From contig NC_052358.1 in the NCBI RefSeq assembly GCF_009727055.1, positions 47,149,089 through 47,213,088 on the forward strand: DNA of 64,000 nt, given 5' to 3'. A program made the translations under genes and the position numbers. The notes under the pieces were generated by a model. The model made no database searches, had not been told where the DNA came from, and worked only from the letters and a program-made list of their open reading frames with translations. Of this stretch, positions 1 through 12,059 are shown piece after piece. The first letter of the stretch is position 1. Each line of letters opens with the position of its first letter. The stretch comes from Benincasa hispida. Its lineage: Eukaryota; Streptophyta; Magnoliopsida; Cucurbitales; Cucurbitaceae.

Positions 1-3000
1 AGCAGGCGACGACAGTCTCATGACAAATCTAATACTAGTCATGCCCTAGTAAATGACTCAGTAGATGAACAGACTCAGAAGCAATCTTTCGTTGACAGTA
101 AGCACAATTTGAGTACGGTTGGGGTGAGTGCAATTGCACAGTCAAGTAATTTCCCTTCTTTTGGCCTGATTAGTATAAATGGTAAAAAGCCATGGATTAT
201 GGACTCAGGGGCCACAGATCATCTTACGAGTTCTTCAGAATTGTTTATGTCATATATCCCAAGTGTTGGTAATGAGCGTATTCGCATTGCAGACGGGTCT
301 TTTGCCCCTGTTGCGGGGAAAGGCAATATCTCTTCGTTTAACGGTTTAATTCTGCGCAATACCTTACATGTACCTAAAATATCGTATAATTTGTTATCTG
401 TCAGTAAAATAACAAGAGATTTGAAGTGTAAGGCAATTTTCTCACCTGATTCCATTTTGTTTCAGGATCTGAAATCGGGGATGACGATTGGCACTGCCCC
501 GCACGATAGGGGACTATACTTCCTTTCTGACGAAGCTTCCTCTAGAAATGATCATCAAACTGGGTTTATGTCTTTAAATTTCTCTGTTTCTGAACATGAT
601 GTTATGTTGTGGCATTTCCGTTTAGGACATCCGAATTTTCAATATATGAAGTGTTTATTTCCACATTTGTTTCGCAATGTTAATACTTCTTTAAATTATG
701 ATGTGTGTATTCGTGCCAAGCAACATCGTGTTTCTTTCCGATCTCAGCCTTACAAACCCTCGAGTCCGTTTTCCCTTGTTCACAATGATGTATGGGGTCC
801 CTCACCAGTTACTACTTTCACTGGAAAACAGTGGTTTGTCACATTTATAGATGATCACACCCGCCTTACCTGGGTTTTCCTCCTTACTAACAAATCTGAA
901 GTGTCCTCTGTTTTCCAACAATTTTATACAACTATCGAAACTCAGTTTAAAACAAAGATTGAGATTTTATTAAGTGATAATGGGCGAGAATTTGTCAATG
1001 CCTCCTTCAGGGATTTTCTTGTTTTTAAGGGTATTGTCCACCAGAACTCGTGTGCTTACACTCCGCAACAAAATGGAGTAGTTGAGCGTAAAAATCGGCA
1101 TCTGGTTGAAGTAGCCCGGTCCCTTATGTTATCTACCACTCTTCCATCATACCTATGGAGAGATGCAGTTCTCACTGCTGCCCACCTCATTAATCGGATG
1201 CCCTCTCGTATTCTTAATCTTCATACTCCTTTAGAATTGTTTAAAGAGTCCTTTCCAAATAAGCTCGATATGTCTTGTGTTTCCTCTTCGGGTTTTTGGT
1301 TGTGTTGCTTTTGTTCACTCCCATGGTCCAAACCGCACAAAATTTACTCCTCGTGCTTAGAAGTGTGTCTTTGTTGGATATCCACTCCATCAATGTGGAT
1401 ATAAGTGCTATCACCCGTCATCTCGTAAGTACTATGTTTCCATGGATGTCACCTTTCTCGAGGATCAGTCGTTTTTCCCTGTTAGTCATCTTCAGGGGGA
1501 GAACATAAATGAAGAGACTAACTGGTCATCTTATGATATTCCTTTAAAGTCAGCTTCCATTCAAACCTTGTCTAACCCTAGTTCTGAGCATGATAGTCTG
1601 GTCCTTACTACCAACCAAGTCCCTTGGAAAACTTACTATAGGAAAAATCTCAGGAAGGAAGCAGTGTCACCTGTCGAACCAGAACTGCCGGCTCTAGTGC
1701 AGGAGTCAAACCTGCCATCAAGTCCAGGTACGTATATTCATGAAATTAATGATGTTGATATATGTATGGAGACTGATGAAGGCAGGCAAGACAAGGGAGA
1801 AGGAAGCAATAATACTGAAAGAGTGACAGAAGGGGAAACTGCAAAGAATGAAATGATTCTTGCTAATGATGAAGTGGAGGATACTACTGAAGTTTCTGAT
1901 ACACAGATAGTCGATCATGGTGAGGAGCCTAGAGAGGTGAAAGAACGTGATGCATCGCTTGATCTTCCTATAGCTCTAAGGAAAGGCACTCGTTCATGTA
2001 CTAAATACCCTATGCATAGTTACATGACGTATAGTAATCTGGCATCCGAGTTCAAAGTATTCACTACTAGTTTGGATACTGAGGTGGTTCCAAATGACAT
2101 AAGTGTTGCAATGACAAAACCAGAATGGCGGTCTGGTGTTATGTAAGAAATAAGAGCTCTCGAAAAGAATAGAACTTGGGAACAGGTGGCTTTACCTGAA
2201 GGGCACAAAACAGTTAGATGTAAATGGGTGTTTACAATAAAATACAAGTCAGATGAGACGATTGACCGATACAAGGCTAGACTCGTTGCAAGAGGCTTTA
2301 CTCAAACCTATGGAATAGATTATTCTAAAACTTTTTCACCTGTGGCTAAACTTAACACTATCCGAGTGCTCTTGTCAGTCGCTATGAATAAAGATTGGCC
2401 TCTACACCAACTTGATGTTAAAAATGATTTTTTGAATGGGGAACTTGAGGAATAAGTCTATATGAGTCCCCCTCCTGGGTTCGAGAGTCAATTCAAAAAC
2501 AAGGTGTGTAGATTGAGGAAGTCACTATATAGATTAAAATAGTCTCCAAGGGCCTGGTTTGACAGGTTCACAACTTTTGTGAAAGCACAGGGGTATGTTC
2601 AGGGGCATTCTGATCACACTCTTTTTATAAAAAGATCGACATCAGGGAAGATAGTTGTTCTTATTGTCTACGTAGATGACATTGTTTTATCTGGGGATGA
2701 TGATGCAAAGATTATGAGGCTCAAAACAAAGATGGCCCGAGAGTTTGAAATTAAATACCTCGGAAAGCTAAGATACTTTCTAGGAATGGAAGTGGCTCGC
2801 TCAAAAGAAGGTATATCAATCTCTCAACGAAAATATACTCTGGACTTGCTAAAAGAAACAAGTATGACTGGGTGTAAACCTGTTGACACACCAGTAGAGT
2901 ACAATGCGAAGCTCAGTGATAAGAATGATAGAGTTCCTGTTAATAAAGAAATGTATCAGCGGTTAGTCGGGAAGTTGATATACTTGTCTCACACAAGACC

Positions 3001-3622
3001 TGATATTTCTTATGCAGTAAGTGCTGTGAGTTAGTTTATGCAAGCTCCTTGTGAGGATCATATGACAGCAGTTGAACGTATCTTTCGATATTTGAAAGGA
3101 ACTCCTGGTAAAGGCCTAATGTTCAGAAAAACCGATAAACGACCTGTTGAAGCCTACACTGGTTCTGACTGGGCAGAGTCTGTTGATAGAAAATCGACGT
3201 CTGGGTATTGTACGTTTGTCTGGGGTAATCTAGTCACCTGGAGAAGTAAGAAACAATGAGTTGTTGCTAAAAGTAGTGTTGAGGCTGAGTATCGGGCCAT
3301 GAGTCTAGGGATTTGTGAAGAAATTTGGTTGAAGAAAGTATTATCAGATCTCCATCAAGATAATAAGCTTCCAATGAAATTGTTTTGTGATAATAAAGCT
3401 GCCATCAGTATTGCAAATAACCCAGTTCAACACGACAGAACTAAACACGTAGAGATAGACAGACATTTCATTAAGGAGAGGTTGGACAGTGGAAACATAT
3501 GCATCCCTTATATTCCTTCAAATCAACAAGTTGTTGATGTACTTACAAAAGGGTTACTGAGACAAAGCTTTGATTATTGTGTAAGCAAGTTGGGCCTTGT
3601 CGATATTTATGTTCCAACTTGA
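1..3622 (+). pseudogene. Ty1/copia polyprotein, decayed (PR-INT-RT-RNase H)
   Basis: This was the pol part of a copia retrotransposon, which makes and integrates cDNA copies. The reading frame is already open at base 1, so gag and the 5' LTR lie left of the window. Seen in frame 1: protease motif DSGATDH (from 202), GAG-pre-integrase zinc region with LWHFRLGHPN (from about 607), and integrase core residues in LVHNDVW, LSDNGREF and NGVVERKN. A frameshift near 1275-1300 moves the frame to +2. There follow RT motifs KARLVARGF and YVDD (2669-2680), then RNase H motifs TGSDW, VEAEYR and CDNKA, ending DVLTKGL near the C-terminus. Nonsense codons sit at 1358 (TAG), 2144 (TAA), 2453 (TAA), 2540 (TAG), 3032 (TAG) and 3257 (TGA). 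The element cannot make an intact polyprotein. Family assignment is firm; the sublineage is not resolved. Confidence 0.95.
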
Positions 3623-3627
3623 GGGGG
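3620..3627 (+). promoter_or_regulatory. Polypurine tract of the first copia element
   Basis: The run TGAGGGGG directly follows the end of the polyprotein and directly precedes the LTR start TGTTGAAAA. This is the position where plus-strand DNA synthesis is primed in LTR retrotransposons. Confidence 0.8.
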
Positions 3628-3840
3628 TGTTGAAAATAGAATTATTAACCTAGAGACATTTATGTAATTGTGTAGACCCCTAGGGTTTTCTACTATCTAT
3701 TTATACAGTGTGTCCCTGTGTATTCAGTATATCAGATTAAAAAGAATAAGAAAAAGTCTTTATATCGTGGTTTTTCTCCTTATACTAGAGTTTCCACGTA
3801 ACTTTATTGTTATTCTCTTCTCTATTTTTTATTTTTAACA
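3628..3840 (+). repeat. 3' LTR of the first copia element (213 bp)
   Basis: Starts TGTTGAAAATAG right after the polypurine tract and ends TTTTTAACA, giving imperfect terminal inverted bases TGTTgAAA/TTTtAACA. It contains the U5-type signature common in copia LTRs: a TTTTTCTCC stretch followed by TTTCCACGTAA (about 3770-3800). The partner 5' LTR lies outside the window, so the target duplication cannot be tested. Confidence 0.8.
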
Positions 3841-4474
3841 ATAAACTTTCTTGGAAAATATTACAGAAAAACAGCTTGGAAAGAACAAATAACAGAAATA
3901 GAAAAGAAACAGTAACTAAGAGACACTGCCCTGACTTTCCAGCCAATTCGAGAGGGTTGGTTTCCTCTCCCTCAGCTAAAACATTCCTTGCCTAAAAGCC
4001 TCTCCCCTGCCTTTCTTATATAACAGCCCGGTGGTCCCTCCTTCCTCCCCAAAATAACTGGATGGTGGTCCCAAAATCATCCTTTCCATTTATTTCCCAC
4101 TACCCGAATCTTCTCCTTCCACATCAGTAATTTTCAATGGTTTTCCCTTTTTACCCCTCCTATATGTGTGAATAATTGGAGGTCTAACAGCAACACAAAC
4201 AGAAAGCTACCTAAAACCAAAAAGAATGATGCAATCAAATTCCCAAAGTTCAAGCAACTTCTACACATGACACCTCAAATCAAATTTTTTTTATTAAAAA
4301 AAAAGAAGAAGAAGAGAAACCCTCTACAACTTAGAAAAAAAATAACCCATTGAAAAAAGTTGTCGAAGAACCAAAACCAATACCCGTAAAGAAATAAAAA
4401 TCTCCATGCAAGTCAAAATAAATATATCAGAGAAGTCAAAACAATATTTTGCAGCCAAGGGAGGAAATTCACAA
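3841..4474. other. No gene recognised
   Basis: AT-rich sequence with short pyrimidine-rich stretches (about 3950-4140) and an A-rich run near 4280-4345. I see no ORF with family motifs, no tRNA-like structure and no clear LTR boundary. Confidence 0.5.
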
Positions 4475-5722
4475 CGATGAGGAACTTCTTTTGGGAAGGG
4501 ACCAACGGTAGTACGATGGAACTTCTTTTGGGAAGGGACCAACGTTAATAACCTAGCCAAAACATAATGAGGAACTTCTTTTGGGAAGGGACCAACGATA
4601 ATAAGATTAATCATCTAGTCAAGTGGGATTTGATCTTAAAACAGCAACAAACTTATGGCTTTATTGGCAAAATGGGGATAGAGATTAATTCATGAAGAGG
4701 AAGCTCTTTGGTGCAAAGTAGTGAAGAATATTCATGGGAGTGGCTCTTATGATTGGCGTACTTCCGGAAAAGTGGGAAGAAGCCTCAGAAGTCCTTGGAT
4801 AAATATCTCTCGAGCTTGGTTACAAGTTGAAAATTTGGCTTCTTTATTCTCGGCCGAGGTACTACAATTTCTTTCTGGCATGATAATTGGTTGGATTCTT
4901 CTTCCTTGGCTACGTTGTTCCCAAGATTACTCAGAATTACTTTGTTCTCCAATGGATCGATTTCAGATCATTGGGATTCGGCTACACTCTAATGGGATAT
5001 CAATTTTAGAAGACTTTTAAAAGATGAAAATATGCTAGATTTTCAAAATCTTTTGACAGTTTTAGATGGTAAAAGAGTAGTTGAAAGGAATGATTCCAGA
5101 AGATGGTACTTGGAAGTTTCAGGTGTGTTCTCTGTTATGTCTTTGTTTTGGCTTCATCTTCTCCAATAGATAACAAATTGTACAAATCTTTATGGAAATC
5201 AAGCTGCCCAAGGAGAGAGAACATCATTATTTGGAAGATGATTTCCGGGTCTCTTAATTGTTCAAAGACTCTCCAAAGGAAACTGCCAAATCACTCGTTG
5301 TTGCCCTCAATTTGCCTTCTCCGCATGAAGGATGATGAAGATTGTCAGCGTACCTTCTTTGATTGTATTTTCTCTAAAGAATTGTGGAGAAAGCTATTTG
5401 CATTGTTTAACCTTCATTGGGTTTTATGTAGTGATTTTAAGAAGAACGTGACTCGACTTTTAGTTGGTCCGTCCTGCAAAGCACGTTCACATCAATTGTA
5501 GATTAATGTTGTCAAAGTCATTCTTTTAGAAATATGGTTTGAAAGGAATCAACACATTTTTCAAGACAAGTCACTAATCACTTCATTGGTTAGATCGCTT
5601 TGAGACTGCTCAAGTCAAAGCTTCCTCATGACGCTCTCTTTCCAAACTTTTTGAGACTACTAGAGTCTTTTTCATTTCTCAATAAAAAATGTGACCCTTG
5701 TTCAAACAATAAATAAATAATC
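4475..5722 (+). pseudogene. Truncated LINE (non-LTR retrotransposon), C-terminal RT and zf-RVT region
   Basis: Plus-strand fragments match the tail of plant L1-type ORF2. They are the FFWEG..HLVKWD motif (about 4570-4640), then IHGSGSYDWRTSGKVGRSLR (from about 4727), then the zinc-finger/RVT tail with FDCIFSKELWRKLF (about 5355-5400) and EIWFERNQHIF (about 5530). Stops and frame changes occur throughout, and the RT catalytic part is absent. This is the usual 5'-truncated form left by target-primed reverse transcription. The stretch ends near an AATAAATAAATAA tail (about 5708-5720), which may be the remains of the 3' A-rich end. Confidence 0.8.
4481..4597 (+). repeat. Three identical 27-bp direct repeats inside the LINE
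   Basis: The 27-bp unit beginning GGAACTTCTTTTGGGAAG and ending CCAACG occurs at 4481-4507, 4518-4544 and 4571-4597 without a mismatch, separated by 10 and 26 bp. Each copy encodes the FFWEGTN motif of the RT tail. Perfect identity inside an otherwise decayed element suggests recent local duplication. Confidence 0.9.
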
Positions 5723-6364
5723 TATTGCATACATGAGATCAAGCTTGTAGGAATGCTCCTAGAATATCATCGTTTAGAATGTTCCAAGCCTCTTTAAGAA
5801 CTCCATTAGGTCGGGGGAGGTTTATTGGTCCCCAGCTCAGTAACTGCTAATCGAAGAAATTTCTTCTTTGGTGAATGAGACATTCTGACAAATTGCTTTT
5901 TCTAATATCAGGAGTGTCTAAGCAAACTTGCACACACTTGACAACTCAATTGATCTCAAAGAACAACTATTGTCCCTACTACATTCGGTTGCCAAGAAAG
6001 ATTGAAAAATTTTAAATCTTCGGTGGCTAGATGCCACTCTTCGAACTCGTTTGCTCTCAACCATATTTTGTTGCCTATCTCAATCACCATTAGGTAAACC
6101 TATGGTGGTTCATTACCTCTGTTGTATAAAAAACCATACGAGCTCTAGTGATTTAACCTCATAGAATATTAATCAAAAAGTACTTAAGCATATAACTTCA
6201 AAAATATATCTTTACCGCCAGATTGTTCATCCTGCTACTTCCTATCGTCGTCGACTTAACATATGATCAAATATTGAATCTTCACCATAGAACAAAATGT
6301 AATACCTCTCTCAAAAGGTGTCAACTAAGGATACATATAAAAATCATTAGAATAAGCTACTGAC
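5723..6364. other. No gene recognised between LINE and host exons
   Basis: No sustained reading frame or transposon motif is visible. If the minus-strand nucleoporin-like gene is intact, this would be the start of its third intron; I could not identify a fourth exon here. Confidence 0.4.
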
Positions 6365-7709
6365 CATGTGAAAAAGTTCTTGAAATGAGGAGTTTTCAGC
6401 TACATTGTCATGCGCAATGGTTCTTGCAGCCAGAATGTATGATTGGACCTCATCCAAACACTGAAACCAGCAGATGAACATAAATCGTCAATAAATAAAA
6501 TGGTAATATTATATTTTTAACAAAGAGAAAAGAAAGTAACATGTCCAATAAATATTTTGGAAGCTCGCCCTTTTCATTCATACTATACCTCATAAATGAA
6601 AAGTGAAAACCCAATTTTGTCAAACAATTATAAACTCTCGTGTTCTTTTCTTATTAGTCTTTTGTGTTTCTTGTTTTCATTGGGGTGATATTTCCTCTGT
6701 GCTTTCTTTATTTTCCCTTTTCCTTTGCTTTACTTTGTTCTTTCTCACTCCCTATATGAGTCAATATTGTTAAAGCACAAGGCACAATAAAGCACAATAG
6801 TCTTCTGGTGCTTGAGCACAATACACCAAAAAAGATGTCGATTTCTTTTGTGAGGCGCACCATATATAAAAGTACTACATAAAAAAGAGAAAACATAGTT
6901 GACATCGAAATACGAAGGAAAAAAATATCACCCTAAACACGAGGAATTTTGTATATAGGCTTAGTAAATTTGATATTTTTAGTTCATAAAGAAGGAAACC
7001 CTAATTATTACTGGTTTTTCTTTAAATAAAGCCCCAAGGCCCAAAGCACAAAAGGTGCATGTCTAATGTGCGTCTAGTAGCGCACCCCTGAGAGCTTTTT
7101 AAAGCACTGATAGGAGTATCCTTTCACTATTTCATTTCCTTGTGAACAATTTCATCTACTTTCAAATGGAAATTCGTATATTGTCTAAATAATAGTAAGA
7201 GAATTCTCATATTGTCGTGCTTACAAGCGGAGTAACAAAAGAAAATGAATTAGTAGCTTAACAAATATAGTATTGTTACATAAACACTAAAATGGAAAAC
7301 ATTCAACTTTTCGAATATAACAACTAAAGCATACAAAGCGTGCAGGCATACCAGATAAGAGCTCAATTTAAGAGCTTTAGTTTTAAGTTCAGGTTGTATA
7401 GATAGCGTGTGGGATCCTATTTTGACTTCCTGAGAATCTAAAGCCACCCTTGATTTCTCGTTCGGTTTCTTAAAGAGTGAAACGGTATCCACGAACCAAG
7501 CATGGTTGTCGTCCATCTTTTTCATCTGAAAAGACACTGCCACAGTTACACGTGCACTGAAACACTAGTGTGCAAGATATGGAAGGGGGGAATTTTACCA
7601 GTTTCGGGGGAAGTTCCGCAGAAGAGAGGGATACATTTTCGAGCTCAGTAAGAAGTGGACGGAAAGGATCCCACCAAAGAGACGAATCGACAGAAGTGGA
7701 GGTAGCCAT
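6365..7709 (-). CDS. First three exons of a nucleoporin-like gene (probable NUP188 homologue), partial
   Basis: Exon 1 is 7709-7599 (37 codons, ATG start, SLWWDPFRPLLTELEN). Exon 2 is 7525-7352 (58 codons, DNHAWFVDTVSLFKKPNEKS). Exon 3 is 6460-6365 (32 codons, CLDEVQSYILAARTIA). Introns 7598-7526 and 7351-6461 have GT donors (GTAAAA, GTATGC) and AG acceptors (TTTCAG). All three exons are phase 0, and the joined 127 codons have no stop. From memory this resembles the N-terminus of plant NUP188-type scaffold nucleoporins, inner-ring proteins of the nuclear pore of roughly 1,900 residues. The donor after exon 3 (GTCAGT) is weak. No further exons were found toward 5723, where a LINE and a copia element follow. 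The gene may therefore continue past the window through transposon-filled introns, or be truncated. That it is real coding sequence is well supported; the family name is less certain. Confidence 0.6.
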
Positions 7710-8089
7710 GCCAGAAGCGAGAAACGAGAAAAGTCCAAGGTAAGAGCTTGGGAACTGAACCCTAACAAGGAAAAACAGAAAATGTCTGTGATTATCTCTT
7801 CTTCTTTCGCGCCTCTTGAGTTTCAGAGGGCTTCAGCAATTGCCATAGAGCGCTTCAGAAGATGAATTTTTAGTGCATTTGCTTTCCCGCTACCTATTGC
7901 AGTGCATTGAAAATGTGTGGGCTTAGGTTTTTTCAAAATATGTTAATTTTCTGGTGCAGAAGGAAAACTTTTTTAAATGAAATTGCTAAAAAATATTTAA
8001 AGATAGATATAAATATTAATTTATCGCCGTCTATCCACAAATAGATTATGATATTTTACTATTTCTTATGTTTGAAAACACCTCTGAGT
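7710..8089 (-). promoter_or_regulatory. Putative 5' UTR and promoter of the nucleoporin-like gene
   Basis: Lies directly upstream of the ATG at 7709 on the minus strand. It is less AT-rich near the start codon and then becomes AT-rich toward 7930-8060. No unambiguous TATA box or transcription start can be fixed by eye. The solo LTR at 8095 sits about 385 bp upstream of the start codon. Confidence 0.35.
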
Positions 8090-8094
8090 ACAAA

Positions 8095-10135
8095 TGGTTG
8101 GGATTGGTGTCTTAATTCTCCTGGTAGTCTCGTAGTTTGTAAACACTTTGTGAACATATTGTTATTAATAAAATAAGTATTGTTTTATAAGCATTTACTC
8201 AATCTAATAAACTAAGATCCGATGTTATTTTATGTAACTTAAGTATATATGTGGAGATATACAAGTGGATCATGCCTTAAATAATGACCTAAATAGTCTG
8301 TATTATAAGAATAAAATAGGGATACTTTATCCTAGTAACACTACAGATACGGTCCGCTTTATAGATGTTACAAGTGTTGTAAAGTACTACAAATGGTCTG
8401 ATCCTCTCCATTCATGTAGAGAAATGCGAGCGAGGTAACCTATACAAAGAGTTTGTATAAGACCGGACCACGAAATGATTAGTCTCTTTATATAACGTCG
8501 TTGATAATTGACTTACATTTCACTAAAATGACCATAGATAACATGACCTTAATCCTGAGTGAGTTGGGAACTCCGAGGACAATCCTTTGATTTGTATGGA
8601 TGAGAGTGGTCAGATTGTCAATTCAATAAGCCTACCATTTTGGGGATTCGTCTGATTGGGGAGCTGGGAACTCAGCTACACAAGACGGAATTCATTCCTT
8701 CCCCGAAGCAGGGATAAGTAGATAAATTGCTCCCTTAAGGGCTGATTTCGGGTCTTGAACATAGTGGTCACACCCTCTCTTGGCCCGAGAGGACTTAGTC
8801 ATAGTAAGACTATGACTTATTGTTCATTAAAGGAATCAGTGGTACTTAAGGAGTTAAATGTAATTAAAGTGGCAAAACGGTAAATTGACCCAACTGTATT
8901 TACGAGCGATTTGTGAATGGTCATAGTACCATTGATTGGTCATATGGATACAGAAATATATCTATAGTGCAAAGAGTGCAGTTATCAGTCTTTGGTGGAG
9001 TGACCAACAGTTAACGGATGGTGGATCTCGTGATTAAAAAGTTTAATCAGTTATTCACATACCGTTGGAGCTTCAAGTTACAGGTCCATAAGGTCCATTT
9101 AGTAGCTCGATAGGTTCTAGTTGAGAATCATATTTTGGGTTAGTTTGAAATGTTCAAATTAACAAGAGGAAATTCAATTATGTGTGATATAATTGATTTG
9201 ATGTATTAGATACATTAATTGGAGGAATTAATATAAATATGATTTATATTAAATACCATAAAATAGAAAAAGAATTTTGGTTTATATGTTTCATATGATG
9301 AAATATTAAAACTATAGATTATAAATATAATATGATAAGTTGGTTATTATATTTACTTATAACATATTAATTATATGATAATTAATTATTCTTTTTCTTT
9401 AATAATTGATTTGAGTGGGAGGTTCTTGGAAGTTTTATGGTAACTGTGAGATAAAAGGAAAATGGTTTTCCAAAATCGGTTGATGGTTCATTCGGATTGA
9501 TTTCACATAAATGTTATCAATTAAAAGTGTTTTACTAAGCGATAGCATAGAGAGACTACATGATCGAGTTTCGAGTTTACTATACGATAGTTACTCATTT
9601 ACTCGTTGCTACACAATCGAGTAGTAAGTCTATACAATAGGCTTCTTTTTACTAAACGATCGAGTATATGATCTATACGATAGACTTCTTCCATCTCTCA
9701 CTTACTTGATCGTCTACCTCCTTCATTCCTCTATCCAAAATCATACAGAGCCCAAAACTCCTAGATTCTCACACCGAGAATACCAAAGTAACTCTTGTGA
9801 TGATATTTTTGTTCCGTTCGAGGGTCGAGGGTTAAGTTTAACTCGATTGTGATCGAGATTCATCCAGAGGTTCGTTAAGATCGTGTTCTAATCATTGCGT
9901 TCGTGTTCGTGTTGTTGAACGAGTTGTTGAACGATTGAGGGATACGTGAAGAAAGGTTCTTCAAAGGTTTGCATACTTTGTCCCTTATCTGTTCATTTAT
10001 AAGAAGGATATTGTAATTTATAGTATATACATGATCGTTTCCGTTGGACTGTAATTGTTAGTGTTCTTTCTCAATGAGATTTGGAACGGAACGATCCGCT
10101 TCCACTCACTGGATCTCTATGTTTAGATTTCCTTG
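8095..10135 (+). mobile_element. Solo LTR 'L' (2,041 bp) with acaaa target duplication
   Basis: The 5-bp sequence acaaa lies at 8090-8094 and again at 10136-10140. Between them is an LTR related along its length to LTR 'F' (54295-58302): both contain GTAGTTTGTAAACAC near the start, a TAACATGACCTTAATCCTGAG block, and CGCTTCCACTCA near the end. No internal region or second LTR adjoins it, so it is a solo LTR left by recombination between the two LTRs of a copia-type element. Its ends (TGGTT and CCTTG) deviate from TG..CA, so the exact edge is uncertain by a few bases. Confidence 0.75.
9530..9720. repeat. Cluster of CGAT/CGATCG near-palindromic motifs in solo LTR L
   Basis: In under 200 bp there are repeated variants such as ACTAAGCGATAGCATAG, ACTATACGATAG, CTACACAATCGAGTAG and ACTAAACGATCGAGTA. 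They resemble the clusters in the A and B leaders and in LTR H, and lie in the 3' part of the LTR. They do not form an exact tandem array. Confidence 0.6.
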
Positions 10136-10240
10136 ACAAACCTTTGTTATATAAAAAATTTAAAAGTTGATAGACAATTTGTATTATGTTTTCTAAAAAT
10201 TGTCTGTAGACTTTATGTTCCAAACCCAATAATATTTCTA

Positions 10241-10667
10241 GGGCAAATATCAATGTATACCCCTAAATTTTGGAAATTTTATCAATTTAAATCCTAAATT
10301 AAAAATTGTATAATAAACCTTAAATATCGAGGTTATATCAACTTAAACTCTAAACTTTGATATTTATATCAATTTGAACCACAACTAATAATTATATCAA
10401 TTTAAACTCTAACTTTCATAAATATATCAATTTAAGCCATGAATATTCGTAAATGTATCCAAATAAAACATAATCAAGGGTTTAAGTTGATACAATTTGA
10501 AAATTTAGGGTTTAATTGATACACTTATAAAAGTTCAAGGTTTAAATTGATACGATAATTAGTTTGGGTTTAAATTGATACAACCCTCAAAGTTCAAAGT
10601 TTAAATTAATATTAGGCTATAAATTGATAAACACCAAAAGTTCAAGGATATTAATTGATATTTACCG
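10241..10667. mobile_element. MITE with long imperfect inverted repeat, probably MULE-derived (427 bp)
   Basis: The left end GGGCAAATATCAAT and the complement of the right end (CGGTAAATATCAAT) match at 12 of 14 positions. Flanks atatttcta (10232-10240) and atattttta (10668-10676) agree at 8 of 9 positions, as expected for the 9-bp target duplication of Mutator-like elements. Inside, repeated ATATCAATTTAAACTCT-like units in the left half are answered by GGGTTTAAATTGATAC-like units in the right half, so the transcript could fold into a long hairpin. There is no coding capacity. Confidence 0.65.
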
Positions 10668-10676
10668 ATATTTTTA

Positions 10677-12059
10677 TGTTTTTAGTATATTAAAATTTTA
10701 AAATATATAATTATATTCGAAATTTTAAAAATGTTAATTATATTCTAATTGTTTTTAGTCATTTACTAAATACATATTTGAAAATATGAACTACAACACT
10801 GTTTCTTTTACCTGATGTTCATTAAAAGTTCATGCATAAGATTTACGCACATATAATATATTATGTTCTACAAAAATATCTAATATATCATTCACATGCA
10901 GATCTCGTCCACATCCTCAATCTCCAGGTTGAGCTCGTCTAATAAGAGGAGTTTGTTTGCTCAAATTAGTAGACAAAGTGTTTAGTTCATAATACTTTGA
11001 TAGAAGCGTGAGAAAACAATATATTCTTTTAATTTACAATAAGTGATGGTGAGGGAATCGAATATCTAAATTCGAGGTTGACAGTACATGTACTATGTAC
11101 TATGTCAGTTGAACTATACTCATTTTGGTGAGAGAATAATCAATTTATATGTATGATTTGGTGTTGGTTTTAAATAAAATCAAATGATACGATTGTATCA
11201 AATAGTCTAAATTAAAATTTTATAGTTTAAGTTGATTCAATTGTGGTTAAAAATATCGCTTTGGCATGTTGACTTGGATTTATTTTCATTTTCTGCCAAA
11301 TGTTTAAGTTTAGTTTTTATATTTTCAATAAATTTTAAATTAGTAAATTAGGTTAGTTTATCGTTGATTTTTTAGGTGGTCTATGTCAACATTTTCTCGA
11401 TATATTTTGGACATATATCCACGCGGTGTCGTTCTTCACATGAAAATAATTGTTGTGTTGAAACAATTTTGATATAAATAAAATACAAAGGACTAAGTTA
11501 ATTTTAATGACTGAATTTGGATAGACTTAATTGAAATTAAATTCTAATAAACAAACCAAACCTACACTTACCTTTTCTCAAACATCCTACACTTATCTAG
11601 TTAAAGTTATGATTGATATAACCTTTATTTTTTTTTTTTTTTTTTTTTTTAGTAATGCAAAGAAGAATAAGGAACTAAAGAGATATAAAATAACAAGAAA
11701 CAACAACATCAATTCATGGAGGTGATCTCAAAGCCAAACATTAGAGACATTGGTTCGCCATGCATTACATGCCAAAATACGAGCAATGAAATTACAATTA
11801 TGTGGAGAAAAAGAGAAGCATACAACGATATCTTGTTAAAGAAAGACTCAAATGTCATCAACAAAGACTTGGACTTCATTGTTGAAATAGTTATGATTTT
11901 CATTTGAGTTTCAGATAATCGTCAAATCTATTTCAACCCACAAAAGACAAATTTATGATTCCTCAAATGTAATAACTATATGTAGGAGAGCAACAACCCA
12001 AACGAGCTCAATAGTACTGACGAACTTTATAGATTTCTGCATTGAAATCACATGTTCAC
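10677..12059. other. AT-rich stretch without recognised genes
   Basis: No family motif, splice-bounded exon or LTR boundary was identified. A poly-T run lies at about 11629-11650. Short ORFs here (for example around 11716-11907) have no recognisable features. Confidence 0.45.

Noticed and set aside
11716..11907. Overlapping 63-64-codon ORFs on both strands
   Set aside because: Short, mirror-image ORFs in AT-rich DNA without any recognisable feature.
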